Positions 38,701 through 41,802 of a stretch of 64,000 nt of DNA are shown here, piece after piece. Position 1 is the stretch's first letter, and the number at the start of each line of letters is the position of its first letter. The DNA comes from Sceloporus undulatus (Eukaryota; Chordata; Lepidosauria; Squamata; Phrynosomatidae), in assembly GCF_019175285.1 (NCBI RefSeq), contig NC_056523.1, forward strand, positions 295,100,695-295,164,694, written 5' to 3'. Both the position numbers and the translations under genes were made by a program. Under the pieces are notes generated by a model. The model saw nothing but the letters and a program-made list of their open reading frames with translations. It was not told the origin of the DNA and did no database searches.

Positions 38701-41031
38701 CCTATCACAGGGTTTTCTTGCCCAGATTTGTTCAGAGGGGTTTTGCACAAGGTCACCAAGGGATTTCCTTGGCAGAGCAGGGATTCAAGCGCTGGTCTTC
38801 AGAGTCATAGTCCCATCTTTCAAGCCACTATCCCACACTGGCTCACCTACCAGGAAGAAAGTAGCTGCACTGAATTTGTGGAGAGGAGCTCTTTTCCCAG
38901 CAATATCTGTTAGTGGGGTTATTAAGAAAGAATATAGATTGCATTGTACAGATTAAGGAAATCCCTCTTTAGCAAGTAATGACATTCAAGCTTCAAGAGG
39001 AGTTTTACTACAACAGAATGACCTTTTTTCAGGACATTGCAGTGGAAACGAAGTCAGGGATTCCTTATTTCAAAGTGTTCAGGAGGCACTGTACTGTACA
39101 CAATAAACATAGTCCTGAGGCATTTGCTGGTTACAAACATCAGAAAGTATCTGAAAACTATCTATTTCAGCTCACACCTGGGCAAATACAAGAACAGCTG
39201 ACCAATTTTATATTTGAAATAAGATTTTACAGCATAAAAGCAATTTCTTCTTTTTTAGTTATGCTTTTGAATGAGTCCTTCAGTTTCAGAGAGATACAGA
39301 AACATAAGGCGAAACTGTCCAACAAAAAATAACACATGCATTTGTTAACCAAAGCTCCTCAAAGACTTGCACAAATGACAATGAAGCTGGTTCCACTTCT
39401 CAATTCCTTATTTAACACAGAAAATGCAGACCAAAGTCCAATAAGAAACTAACTTTGCCCACCGACTGCTCCATAAAATCAGCTATCCCAATTATACAAA
39501 TTTGCCACCAGTAAACAACCCCCTAAAACAGCTCCTAACATAGTTCAGCACAGTGCCTTAGTCTAATGCAACATGCTTTAAACACAAATTACATTCAGGC
39601 CAACATATCTGGAGTAACAGGATGCAAAGGGTTCTTGTAGCACCTTTGAGACTAACTGAAAGAAATTAATTGGTGGCATGAGCTTTGGTTGACTTCAGTC
39701 TACTTCCACAGATGCATTCTGATATTTATGTAAGTGTGTCCAGCATTTATTTGGATCATGTCCTATATTTTTCTTGAATGTCCTACATTCTGTGGCACCT
39801 TGCCCTCCTTGGCGTTGAGGACCTATGGCCGCCCTGCCCCTTGTGGGTTCTTCCAACTCTATGGTTCTGATTCTACAAAAGGAATTGATATTGGCCATGT
39901 CCTCCATTTTGCTTGAGTGCCCTACATTCTGCGGTGCCTCGTCCTCCTTGTCAGTTATGACATCAGTCTCCCTGCCCTCTGTGGTCTCTTCCAACTCTAT
40001 GGAGCCCATCACAAGGGGAAAATTGGGACTTTAAACATTTTCCAACCTGGGAAAATCGCACAAGTGACATTAAAACATGATCAAAATGAGGTTAACACAA
40101 GAGCCTTTATCCCGTGAATAACCAGGGAATAACCAGGCAATAAACAGGACAAAGTCATTCAGGGGGAAATCCCGTGAACGGTTTGCTGCTGTGTCTTTCC
40201 TGGTTATTCATGGGTTAATGGCACTTTAGTCACGTTTCGCCTCGATGTCGTGTGGAAACCATTAGCATAATTGCGCGATAATAAAGGGCTATTCACAGGA
40301 TAATAGCGCTTTGAACACAACGTCGTGTGGAAACCATTAGTGCAATTGAAGGATTATCCTGGGTTAACCACCGTTTATGCTTCCGATTGTCCCCCGTGTG
40401 ATGAAACTCCTATGGCTCTATGAAGGGATCTGGTATTCATATCAGTGTTTTTATTGCGCATCCACACATTTCTTGGGAGTCCTACGTTTCACGGCGCCTC
40501 GTCCTCCTTCTTGGGGGGCGAGGGGCATCTGGCTGCCCTGAGGAGCCCAGACTTCAAGGCCAGCCTCCCCCGTCTCTGGCTGCATCCACACTGCAGAAAT
40601 AACCCGGTTCCAACACCACTTGAGTTGCAATGGCTCAGTGCTGTGGAAGTCTGGGAACTGCAGCTCATTGAGCCTCCTCTGTCAGAGAGCCACAACGAAC
40701 TACCCTTCCCAGGATTCCACAGCACTAAGCCCTGGTAGCTCCAAGGTCCAAAACACACCGCAGAAACGATCCAGTTTGAGACCGCTTTAACTGCCCTGGC
40801 TCAGTGCTAGGGCATTCTGGGAACTGTAGTTTTGTGAGGCATGGAGCCTCCTCTGTCAGAGAGTGCGCTGGTGCCACAATGCACTACAGTTCCCAGGGTT
40901 CCCTAGCACTGAGCCAGGGCAGTTAAAGCGGACTCAAAGTGGGTTGTTTCGGACCTCTGTTCCCCATCAGCCTGTGAAGCCCTACCTTTCAAGGCCAGGA
41001 GGTGCTCCTGTTTGGGCTGGGTGACATCCAT
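8682..41031 (-). CDS. TRAPPC13: TRAPPC13, trafficking protein particle complex subunit 13 (complete)
   Basis: TRAPPC13 is a metazoan subunit of TRAPPIII, the Rab1-activating tethering complex that acts in ER-Golgi traffic and autophagy. Thirteen coding exons in minus-strand order are 41031-40986, 27442-27374, 26427-26328, 24587-24503, 23550-23423, 23257-23185, 19917-19873, 18329-18312, 14601-14468, 12743-12545, 10482-10382, 9079-8929 and 8786-8682. They sum to 1254 nt, that is 417 residues plus stop, the length I recall for the human protein. Every junction is GT-AG and in phase. The N-terminus is [15 protein letters not shown] and the tail is [14 protein letters not shown] then SSKIKEN. Intron 1 (13.5 kb) contains SHLD3. 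The promoter is shared with TRIM23. Confidence 0.97.
8929..9079 (-). CDS. TRAPPC13: TRAPPC13 exon 12
   Basis: 151 nt. One base completes Ser, then [20 protein letters not shown] through LLSSVQGLQ. The donor is GTAAAA. Confidence 0.96.
9164..9379. repeat. palindromic MITE (CCAAAACACACTGCAGAAATA family), copy 1
   Basis: The left arm CCAAAACACACTGCAGAAAT pairs with the right arm ending ATTTCTGCAGTGTATTTTGG. Inner segments TGGCTCAGTGCCAGGAGATCC and ACTACAGTTCCCAGAATTCC also pair. Related copies lie at 34808, 40581, 40748 and 42917. It is non-coding. Confidence 0.8.
9380..10020. other. TRAPPC13 intron, unremarkable
   Basis: Unique-looking AT-rich intron. The 114-codon + frame at 9587-9931 is antisense to TRAPPC13, with no recognisable domain. 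Confidence 0.5.
10021..10246 (+). repeat. tRNA-derived SINE with L2-like tail
   Basis: A-box-like TGGCGCAGTAGTTAAATGCC and B-box-like GGTTGTGAGTGCAATACC mark the head. The tail GCACTGATAAGCGGTATAGAAATG then TTGCTATTGCTAT resembles an L2 3' end. Confidence 0.8.
10382..10482 (-). CDS. TRAPPC13: TRAPPC13 exon 11
   Basis: 101 nt between CTTCTCAG and GTAATG. It encodes [20 protein letters not shown] and [13 protein letters not shown], plus two bases of Ser. Confidence 0.96.
11035..11355 (+). mobile_element. BovB (RTE-clade) LINE, 3' end
   Basis: [20 protein letters not shown], then [20 protein letters not shown], are the C-terminal signatures of BovB ORF2 in broken frames. GGTTGCCATAAGTCAAAGTTAG is the BovB 3' end. 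The copy is 5'-truncated. Confidence 0.85.
11356..11794. other. TRAPPC13 intron, nothing recognised
   Basis: AT-rich sequence. The frame at 11319-11510 is hydrophobic only because the region is A/T-rich. Confidence 0.4.
11795..12000 (+). repeat. CR1 LINE 3' end fragment
   Basis: TTAGGAAGAACTTCTTGACTG, then TTTGGAGGTCTTTAAG, then CTTCCAACTCTGTGATTCTA follow the CR1 3' end in the + orientation. It is moderately diverged. Confidence 0.75.
12001..12540. other. TRAPPC13 intron, nothing recognised
   Basis: AT-rich sequence without repeats or conserved frames that I can see. Confidence 0.4.
12545..12743 (-). CDS. TRAPPC13: TRAPPC13 exon 10
   Basis: 199 nt, acceptor TTTTTCTAG, donor GTAAGT. One base completes Ser, then [20 protein letters not shown] through [12 protein letters not shown]. 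This is one of the most conserved parts of the protein. The + frame at 12606-12878 is its shadow. Confidence 0.97.
12744..13489. other. TRAPPC13 intron left of the assembly gap
   Basis: No recognised feature. Frames crossing 13490-13499 are artefacts of the gap. Confidence 0.4.
13490..13499. other. assembly gap (10 N)
   Basis: Ten consecutive N in intron sequence. The true size is unknown. No TRAPPC13 exon is missing, since the exons on either side are in phase. Confidence 1.
13500..14460. other. TRAPPC13 intron, nothing recognised
   Basis: Unique-looking sequence. Overlapping short frames at 13985-14396 have no supporting features. Confidence 0.4.
14468..14601 (-). CDS. TRAPPC13: TRAPPC13 exon 9
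   Basis: 134 nt, acceptor TTTTCCAG, donor GTAAGA. It encodes [20 protein letters not shown] and [20 protein letters not shown], then QSGD plus two bases of Ser. Confidence 0.96.
15489..15849. repeat. hairpin-rich, TIR-bounded element (block B)
   Basis: The ends GGAACAGATGGCCC (15489) and GGACCATCTGTTTCC (to 15849) are imperfect inverted repeats. The interior holds several short hairpins: 15533-15552, TGGCAT/ATGCCA at 15632-15647, CCACCA/TGGTGG at 15652-15690, GCCAGCCGAAAAAGGAG paired with CTCCTTTTTCTTTGGCTGGC at 15712-15761, GGATTGG/CCAATCC at 15770-15799 and GGCAGCTT/AAGCTGCC at 15812-15828. It is more GC-rich than its flanks. The 160-codon + frame across it is not a gene. Confidence 0.6.
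16136..16390 (+). other. unassigned 84-codon basic open frame
   Basis: The frame begins [17 protein letters not shown] and ends [17 protein letters not shown], antisense to TRAPPC13 in an intron. It is Lys/Arg/Ser-rich with balanced codon use and no low-complexity run. GTTTTTGCCAG at about 16138-16148 could be a splice acceptor. I do not recognise the protein. It could be a terminal exon, an old retrocopy fragment, or chance. Confidence 0.25.
16391..18311. other. TRAPPC13 intron, unremarkable
   Basis: AT-rich unique-looking sequence with no clear repeat or conserved frame. Confidence 0.45.
18312..18329 (-). CDS. TRAPPC13: TRAPPC13 exon 8, 18-nt microexon
   Basis: Minus-strand acceptor CCCATTAG and donor GTAATT flank 18 nt encoding SDLSSV, in phase 0 on both sides. 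It fills exactly the gap between NAE (exon 7) and TDEV (exon 9). The human protein as I recall it has ESDLSSVTDEV. Skipping it would keep the frame. Confidence 0.9.
18330..19872. other. TRAPPC13 intron, unremarkable
   Basis: AT-rich sequence. The overlapping + frames at 19345-19582 are unsupported. Confidence 0.4.
19873..19917 (-). CDS. TRAPPC13: TRAPPC13 exon 7, 45 nt
   Basis: The acceptor is a long T tract then AATAG; the donor is GTAAGT. It encodes [15 protein letters not shown] in phase 0. Confidence 0.96.
19918..21500. other. TRAPPC13 intron with no recognised gene
   Basis: Low-GC sequence. Frames at 20140-20463 and 21090-21651 overlap on both strands and match nothing known to me. A Penelope-like fragment follows at about 21510-21570. 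Confidence 0.4.
21573..21652 (-). repeat. CR1 LINE 3' end fragment, minus
   Basis: AGAATCATAGAGCTGGAAGAG followed by CCATCCAGTCCAAGCCCCTG is the reverse complement of the CR1 3' end. Confidence 0.8.
22085..22338. mobile_element. Tigger/mariner-type MITE, TACGAA-rich (copy 1)
   Basis: TIRs CAGAGGTACCCCGGGTTACGAA and TTCGTATCCCGGGGTACCACTG are flanked by TA target duplications (22083-22084, 22339-22340). The interior repeats CGTAACCCG several times and holds the CCCATAGGCGCTAATGGGG hairpin. The same family, inverted, is at 57440-57695. The two antisense frames are chance. Confidence 0.9.
23185..23257 (-). CDS. TRAPPC13: TRAPPC13 exon 6
   Basis: 73 nt, acceptor CTTTCAG, donor GTATTG. One base completes Ile, then [20 protein letters not shown] and FKFQ. 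Confidence 0.95.
23423..23550 (-). CDS. TRAPPC13: TRAPPC13 exon 5
   Basis: 128 nt, acceptor AATTCCAAG, donor GTGAGA. It encodes [20 protein letters not shown], then [22 protein letters not shown] and two bases of Ile. Confidence 0.96.
24503..24587 (-). CDS. TRAPPC13: TRAPPC13 exon 4
   Basis: 85 nt, acceptor GTTCAACAG, donor GTATGT. One base completes Gly, then [20 protein letters not shown] and VVKDILVK. A nearer TTTTTAG would drop NIFL and break the phase, so I rejected it. Confidence 0.94.
24810..25334. mobile_element. mariner-like MITE (CTATAAGTCGA family), right end truncated
   Basis: TA then CCATATATACTCAACTATAAG opens it. The interior has GGTTTGGGGGTCAAAATTATGG and TTACATTGACCCATGCATAAG. 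It ends near CTAGACTTATACA. A hAT MITE sits inside at 25018-25140. Relatives lie at 28225-30507 and, inverted, around 48301-49260. Confidence 0.75.
25018..25140. mobile_element. short hAT-type MITE, TIR CAGTGGTTCCCAGACTTTG
   Basis: The 123-bp element has TIRs CAGTGGTTCCCAGACTTTG and CAAAGTCTGGGAACCACTG. Target duplications are CTCTAAAG (25010-25017) and CACTAAAG (25141-25148). It is nested in the mariner-like MITE. A relative at 62863 carries a CR1 insertion. Confidence 0.9.
25393..25540 (+). repeat. L2-type LINE 3' tail with (TTA)n
   Basis: TGCCGCTTTGATCAAAAATTGG then AAAGCGGGATATAAACAAAC and ATTATT repeats form the L2 3' end. Confidence 0.75.
26328..26427 (-). CDS. TRAPPC13: TRAPPC13 exon 3
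   Basis: 100 nt, acceptor GTTACTACAG, donor GTAAGA. Two bases complete Gly, then [20 protein letters not shown] and [12 protein letters not shown] plus two bases of Gly. Confidence 0.95.
26440..27365. other. TRAPPC13 intron 2, unremarkable
   Basis: No repeat or conserved frame recognised. Confidence 0.4.
27374..27442 (-). CDS. TRAPPC13: TRAPPC13 exon 2
   Basis: 69 nt, acceptor AATTCACAG, donor GTAAAT. Two bases complete Val, then [20 protein letters not shown] and LP plus one base of Gly. Confidence 0.96.
28342..28567. mobile_element. Tigger-type MITE resembling mammalian MER2
   Basis: CAGTTGGCCCTTCTTATACAC opens it and GTATAACAAGGGTCCACTG closes it, between TA duplications. Internal GGATTCAAGCATCCACGG and TTGAAAATGTTC recall MER2-type Tigger elements. 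It is 226 bp and non-coding. Confidence 0.75.
28713..29116. mobile_element. mariner-like MITE (CTATAAGTCGA family), second copy
   Basis: GTCGACCTCATGTATAAGTT, GGTTTTGGGGCCAGAAG and the right end GACGTATACATGAGTATATAC follow the same order as 24810-25334. A G run (28930-28942) and a TG run (28993-29010) lie within. Confidence 0.7.
29530..29937 (+). mobile_element. solo-LTR-like fossil (tentative)
   Basis: A TATA-like GCTATAAAAAC (about 29803) is followed at LTR-like spacing by AATAAAG (about 29884), then a TG-rich end closing near TTCTTTCA. No coding region accompanies it. The family is unresolved, no target duplication is clear, and it appears old and broken. Confidence 0.35.
30527..30806 (-). 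mobile_element. BovB (RTE-clade) LINE 3' end, minus
   Basis: The minus-strand frame [20 protein letters not shown], then [20 protein letters not shown], matches the C-terminus of BovB ORF2. The 3' end is at 30527 (GTCGTTAACTGACC on the + strand). This copy keeps a 90-codon open frame. Confidence 0.88.
30807..31879. other. TRAPPC13 intron 1, nothing recognised
   Basis: AT-rich. A 25-base direct repeat (AGTAAGAAATATAGCACATG, then TTTAT) occurs twice in 31343-31395. Confidence 0.4.
31880..32070 (-). repeat. tRNA-derived SINE with BovB-like tail, minus
   Basis: TTGTGCCTTCAAATTGTTTC, GAGGCTGAGAAAATGTGAC and GATTCGAACCCTGGTCTCC (B box in reverse) identify it. Confidence 0.8.
32343..32690 (-). repeat. 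long tRNA-derived SINE, minus
   Basis: AGGTAAAGGTAATCCCTTGAC, GAAGAGCCAGCGTTGTCC, TGTGGCCAGCGTGATTG and CTTAACCACTAAGCCACTGC are the marks of the roughly 350-bp squamate SINE. Its tRNA-like head is at the right end. Confidence 0.75.
32757..32955 (+). mobile_element. BovB LINE 3' end fragment
   Basis: GGATAAAGACAATGCTTAGC, GGAGGTCTCTCATTCACAAAG and GTTGCCATAAGTCGAAGTTG form a short 5'-truncated BovB 3' end. Confidence 0.8.
32956..33864. other. TRAPPC13 intron 1, nothing recognised
   Basis: Unique-looking sequence without supported features. Confidence 0.4.
33865..34335 (+). mobile_element. L2-type LINE 3' end
   Basis: The frame from about 33870 to 34139 reads [20 protein letters not shown], then [20 protein letters not shown] and [14 protein letters not shown], the L2 ORF2 C-terminus. 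The tail CACCGCTTTGATCTTCTGG, AAAGCGGTATAAAAATAAA and (TTA)n follows. This copy is better preserved than the one at 2608-3700. Confidence 0.9.
34808..35019. repeat. palindromic MITE, copy 2
   Basis: CATCTGCACTGCAGGCATAAT pairs with ATTATTTCTGCAGTTCAGATG. Inner ATTGTAATTTTGTGGGACATT and TTACAGAATTCCACAGCAC arms match the family at 9164. Confidence 0.75.
35172..35924 (-). CDS. SHLD3: SHLD3, shieldin complex subunit 3
   Basis: SHLD3 is the apical shieldin subunit. It recruits SHLD2/SHLD1 through REV7 (MAD2L2) to double-strand breaks downstream of 53BP1-RIF1 and blocks end resection. One uninterrupted frame gives 250 residues from MDVVMHYR, equal to my recollection of the human length. Ten further codons upstream include another ATG (35952-35954). 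I chose MDVV because it aligns with the human N-terminus. The REV7-binding region [20 protein letters not shown] then EPPAIS is intact. The C-terminal half has [42 protein letters not shown] and [10 protein letters not shown], and binds SHLD2. The gene lies in TRAPPC13 intron 1, same strand, and probably shares its first exon. Confidence 0.97.
   Translation of the reverse strand: MDVVMHYRTWQKDSALLQKIAEEALKEFPLRQLPRFIPWFPHDLCKLPLKPKREPPAISIEEAEQLKQQLKQQHATLETPCGSPCYDCTEGLKEFHPGIKAGQCLQAEHGKIELSSLGTQLTTGKQNFRRSWSASATNSNLKDQILPLSRELQNTLEKLKLHVFYRAQWIIEPSILSNQTLEDIWTKLNRMIKHNELPSCNSTFRRSKGQILIFCDILYCEYIASNLREKLNLRGKMNLFVHNYGIIHSL
36022..36048 (-). promoter_or_regulatory. candidate 3' splice sites ahead of SHLD3
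   Basis: The minus strand reads CTGCTTCTGCTCTAG (exon would begin 36048) and CTTCTGATCTAACCAG (exon would begin 36022). Either would let a transcript starting at the shared promoter splice into the SHLD3 exon. Confidence 0.45.
36060..37220. other. TRAPPC13 intron 1, mostly unremarkable
   Basis: AT-rich unique-looking sequence. Small frames at 36427-36849 are unsupported. Confidence 0.4.
37232..38397. mobile_element. hAT-type element, TIR TAGGGATGCCATA (copy 1)
   Basis: The ends TAGGGATGCCATA and TTATGGAACCCTA are flanked by 8-bp duplications TCCGTGGT (37224-37231) and TCCATGGT (38398-38405). The right part carries TTGGCCAGAAAGGGAAGTAC, TTTTGCGTGTCCTCCATTTT and TTGTCCTACATTTGTCCCGG, shared with the copy at 54402-55588. 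The left part is very GC-rich. A hairpin array (37538-37895) lies inside and is absent from the other copy. No transposase is seen. Confidence 0.8.
37538..37895. repeat. array of about ten hairpins (block A)
   Basis: Hairpins at 37538-37552 (GGTGC/GCACC), 37560-37580 (GGGACGTCC), 37592-37614 (GGGGCGTCT), 37624-37640 (TACGGAC), 37642-37680 (AAGATGGTGCCGGCC, one G-T), 37682-37709 (GCGTA..CGGACGC), 37709-37771 (CGTCGCG outside GACGTAGCGAG), 37772-37804 (AAAAAAGAAGCTCCA), 37808-37853 (CCGCGCGGGAG) and 37871-37895 (CAGACCGCCGC). They follow one another with almost no gap. Arms are perfect or nearly so. No reading frame across it is credible. Confidence 0.9.
38472..38625 (-). repeat. 5S rRNA-derived SINE with BovB-like tail, minus
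   Basis: The minus strand reads CTCCCATCTGATCTTGGAAGG, then GTTAGTATCCGGATGGGAAAC, which matches the 5S rRNA internal promoter region (TCTGATCTCGGAAGC, GTTAGTACTTGGATGGGAG). It ends GGGGTTGCCATAGGTCGAC, a BovB-type tail. Confidence 0.8.
38650..38848 (-). repeat. tRNA-derived SINE, minus
   Basis: TTTCCAAATTATGGTGACCC, GGATTCAAGCGCTGGTCTTC and CACTATCCCACACTGG identify the Sauria-type SINE beside the 5S-derived one, in the same orientation. Confidence 0.75.
38849..39629. other. TRAPPC13 intron 1, nothing recognised
   Basis: A 117-codon + frame at 38979-39332 has no recognisable domain and biased AT-rich codons. Confidence 0.4.
39630..39725 (-). repeat. Penelope-like terminal unit fragment
   Basis: CTTGTAGCACCTTTGAGACT, TGGCATGAGCTTTGGTTGAC and TCTACTTCCACAGATGCATT belong to the family at 3771 and 43643. 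Here the core reads CTGTGGA. Confidence 0.5.
39735..40002. repeat. two GTCCTACATTCTG units (tandem-like repeat)
   Basis: ATGTCCTATATTTTTCTTGA, TGTCCTACATTCTGTGGCACC and TTCCAACTCTATGGTTC are followed by ATGTCCTCCATTTTGCTTGA, CCTACATTCTGCGGTGCCTCG and TTCCAACTCTATGG. A third, diverged unit lies at about 40440-40530, beyond a MITE. Confidence 0.65.
40003..40408. mobile_element. hAT-like MITE, TIR AGCCCATCACAAGGGG
   Basis: The left end AGCCCATCACAAGGGG pairs with the right end CCCCGTGTGATGAAACT. The flanks CTCTATGG and TCCTATGG look like an 8-bp duplication. The interior repeats GTCGTGTGGAAACCATTAG twice. It splits the GTCCTACATTCTG repeat. Confidence 0.6.
40581..40740. repeat. palindromic MITE, copy 3 (right arm truncated)
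   Basis: TGCATCCACACTGCAGAAATAA is the left arm. GGATTCCACAGCACTAAGCC is part of the right arm. Confidence 0.7.
40748..40955. repeat. palindromic MITE, copy 4
   Basis: CCAAAACACACCGCAGAAAC, TGGCTCAGTGCTAGGGCATTC, ACTACAGTTCCCAGGGTTCC and AGTTAAAGCGGACTCAAAG follow the family order. It ends 30 bases from the TRAPPC13 exon 1 donor. Confidence 0.8.
40986..41031 (-). CDS. TRAPPC13: TRAPPC13 exon 1 (start)
   Basis: The ATG (41031-41029) lies in GGCGATGG. It encodes [15 protein letters not shown] plus one base of Val; the donor is GTAGGG. It matches the conserved N-terminus and sits in the CpG-rich promoter. Confidence 0.95.
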
Positions 41032-41706
41032 CGCCTCAGCCTCGCCCCCCAGCGGGGCCTCCTTCCTTCACACAAGGACCAAACCCTTCCGCTTCTCCGG
41101 CCTTTGGCTCTCTAGAAGCCGCTCTCCAGGCCAGCAGTCACCATCACCGTCGCTTCCGGAGGAAAAACTACATCCCCCACAATGCCCTTCGGGACGCCGT
41201 CCCTTTTTTCACGACGGGCTTCCGCTTCTTGACGACATCCTGTCCTCCAAAGGAACGACTGCGTCCCTCCTCATTCCCCTCACCCCCGTTTTTTAAAGAT
41301 ACTCCGAGGATTGAGCGACCTATCGTAGCAATGCATGATGGTCGTTGTAGTCTTTCGAGAAGACTTAGGCGTCGCCATCATGGCGACGCGGAAACAGACA
41401 TGCGCATTGGGTCCTGCTCAAAGAAACCCCAGACGGGAACTCTCATTGGTTAGACGTCAGAGATTAGCCACGCCCCCCGCGCCGCGGAAACAGACATGCG
41501 CAGTGGGGCGTGCTGAAAGAAATCAGAGCGTAGGAAGCAACGCCCTCTCGCTTTTTATTTTTTGACGTTTCTGACGTAACCCCTCATTGGCCAGACGTCA
41601 GAACGTAGCCCCGCCCCCGCACCGTCTCCAGGGGGACGGACCCCGGAGAAGGCGGAGGCTGCGCTGCTGCTGCTGCTGGGGTTTTTATTATCCTTCCCTT
41701 TCCAAG
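41032..41706. promoter_or_regulatory. shared head-to-head promoter of TRAPPC13/SHLD3 and TRIM23
   Basis: CpG-rich sequence between two divergent ATGs, without TATA boxes. Inverted CCAAT (ATTGG) occurs at 41406-41410, 41445-41449 and 41586-41590. CRE-like TGACGTAA is at 41572-41579. GC boxes lie near 41472 and 41610, and NRF1-like ATGCGCA at 41400-41406 and 41496-41502. ZNF143/THAP11-like sites are at 41167-41185 (+) and 41333-41351 (-). A two-part module is duplicated on the TRIM23 side (41387-41623). Factor assignments are motif matches only. Confidence 0.75.
41387..41623 (+). repeat. duplicated promoter module (A1-B1-A2-B2)
   Basis: Unit A (CGCGGAAACAGACATGCGCA) is identical at 41387-41406 and 41483-41502, with similar sequence after it. 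Unit B (CTCATTGG, AGACGTCAGA, then TAGCC and a GC box) is at 41442-41483 and 41583-41623. Each B carries an inverted CCAAT box, a GACGTCA half-CRE and a GC box. Confidence 0.85.
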
Positions 41707-41715
41707 ATGGCGGCG
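41704..41715 (+). promoter_or_regulatory. YY1-type element over the TRIM23 start codon
   Basis: AAGATGGCGGCG matches the YY1 consensus AAGATGGCGGC, and its ATG is the TRIM23 initiator. Confidence 0.6.
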
Positions 41716-41802
41716 CTGAGTGTAAACAAGGTCGGGTCCGGATCTGGCGCCGTCGAGGCCGGGAGCAGGCAGAGCAGGAGCCCCGGAGGCCCCGCGGTGA
41801 AG
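41707..41802 (+). CDS. TRIM23: TRIM23 exon 1
   Basis: The ATG is in CCAAGATGG. The 32 codons MAALSVNKVGSGSGAVEAGS then RQSRSPGGPAVK are followed by GTGAGG. The N-terminus is variable compared with mammals, but MA-L-VNK-G is kept. Confidence 0.93.

Noticed and set aside
38979-39332. 117-codon + frame in TRAPPC13 intron 1
   Set aside because: No domain, AT-rich codons, antisense to the gene. I cannot tell it from chance.
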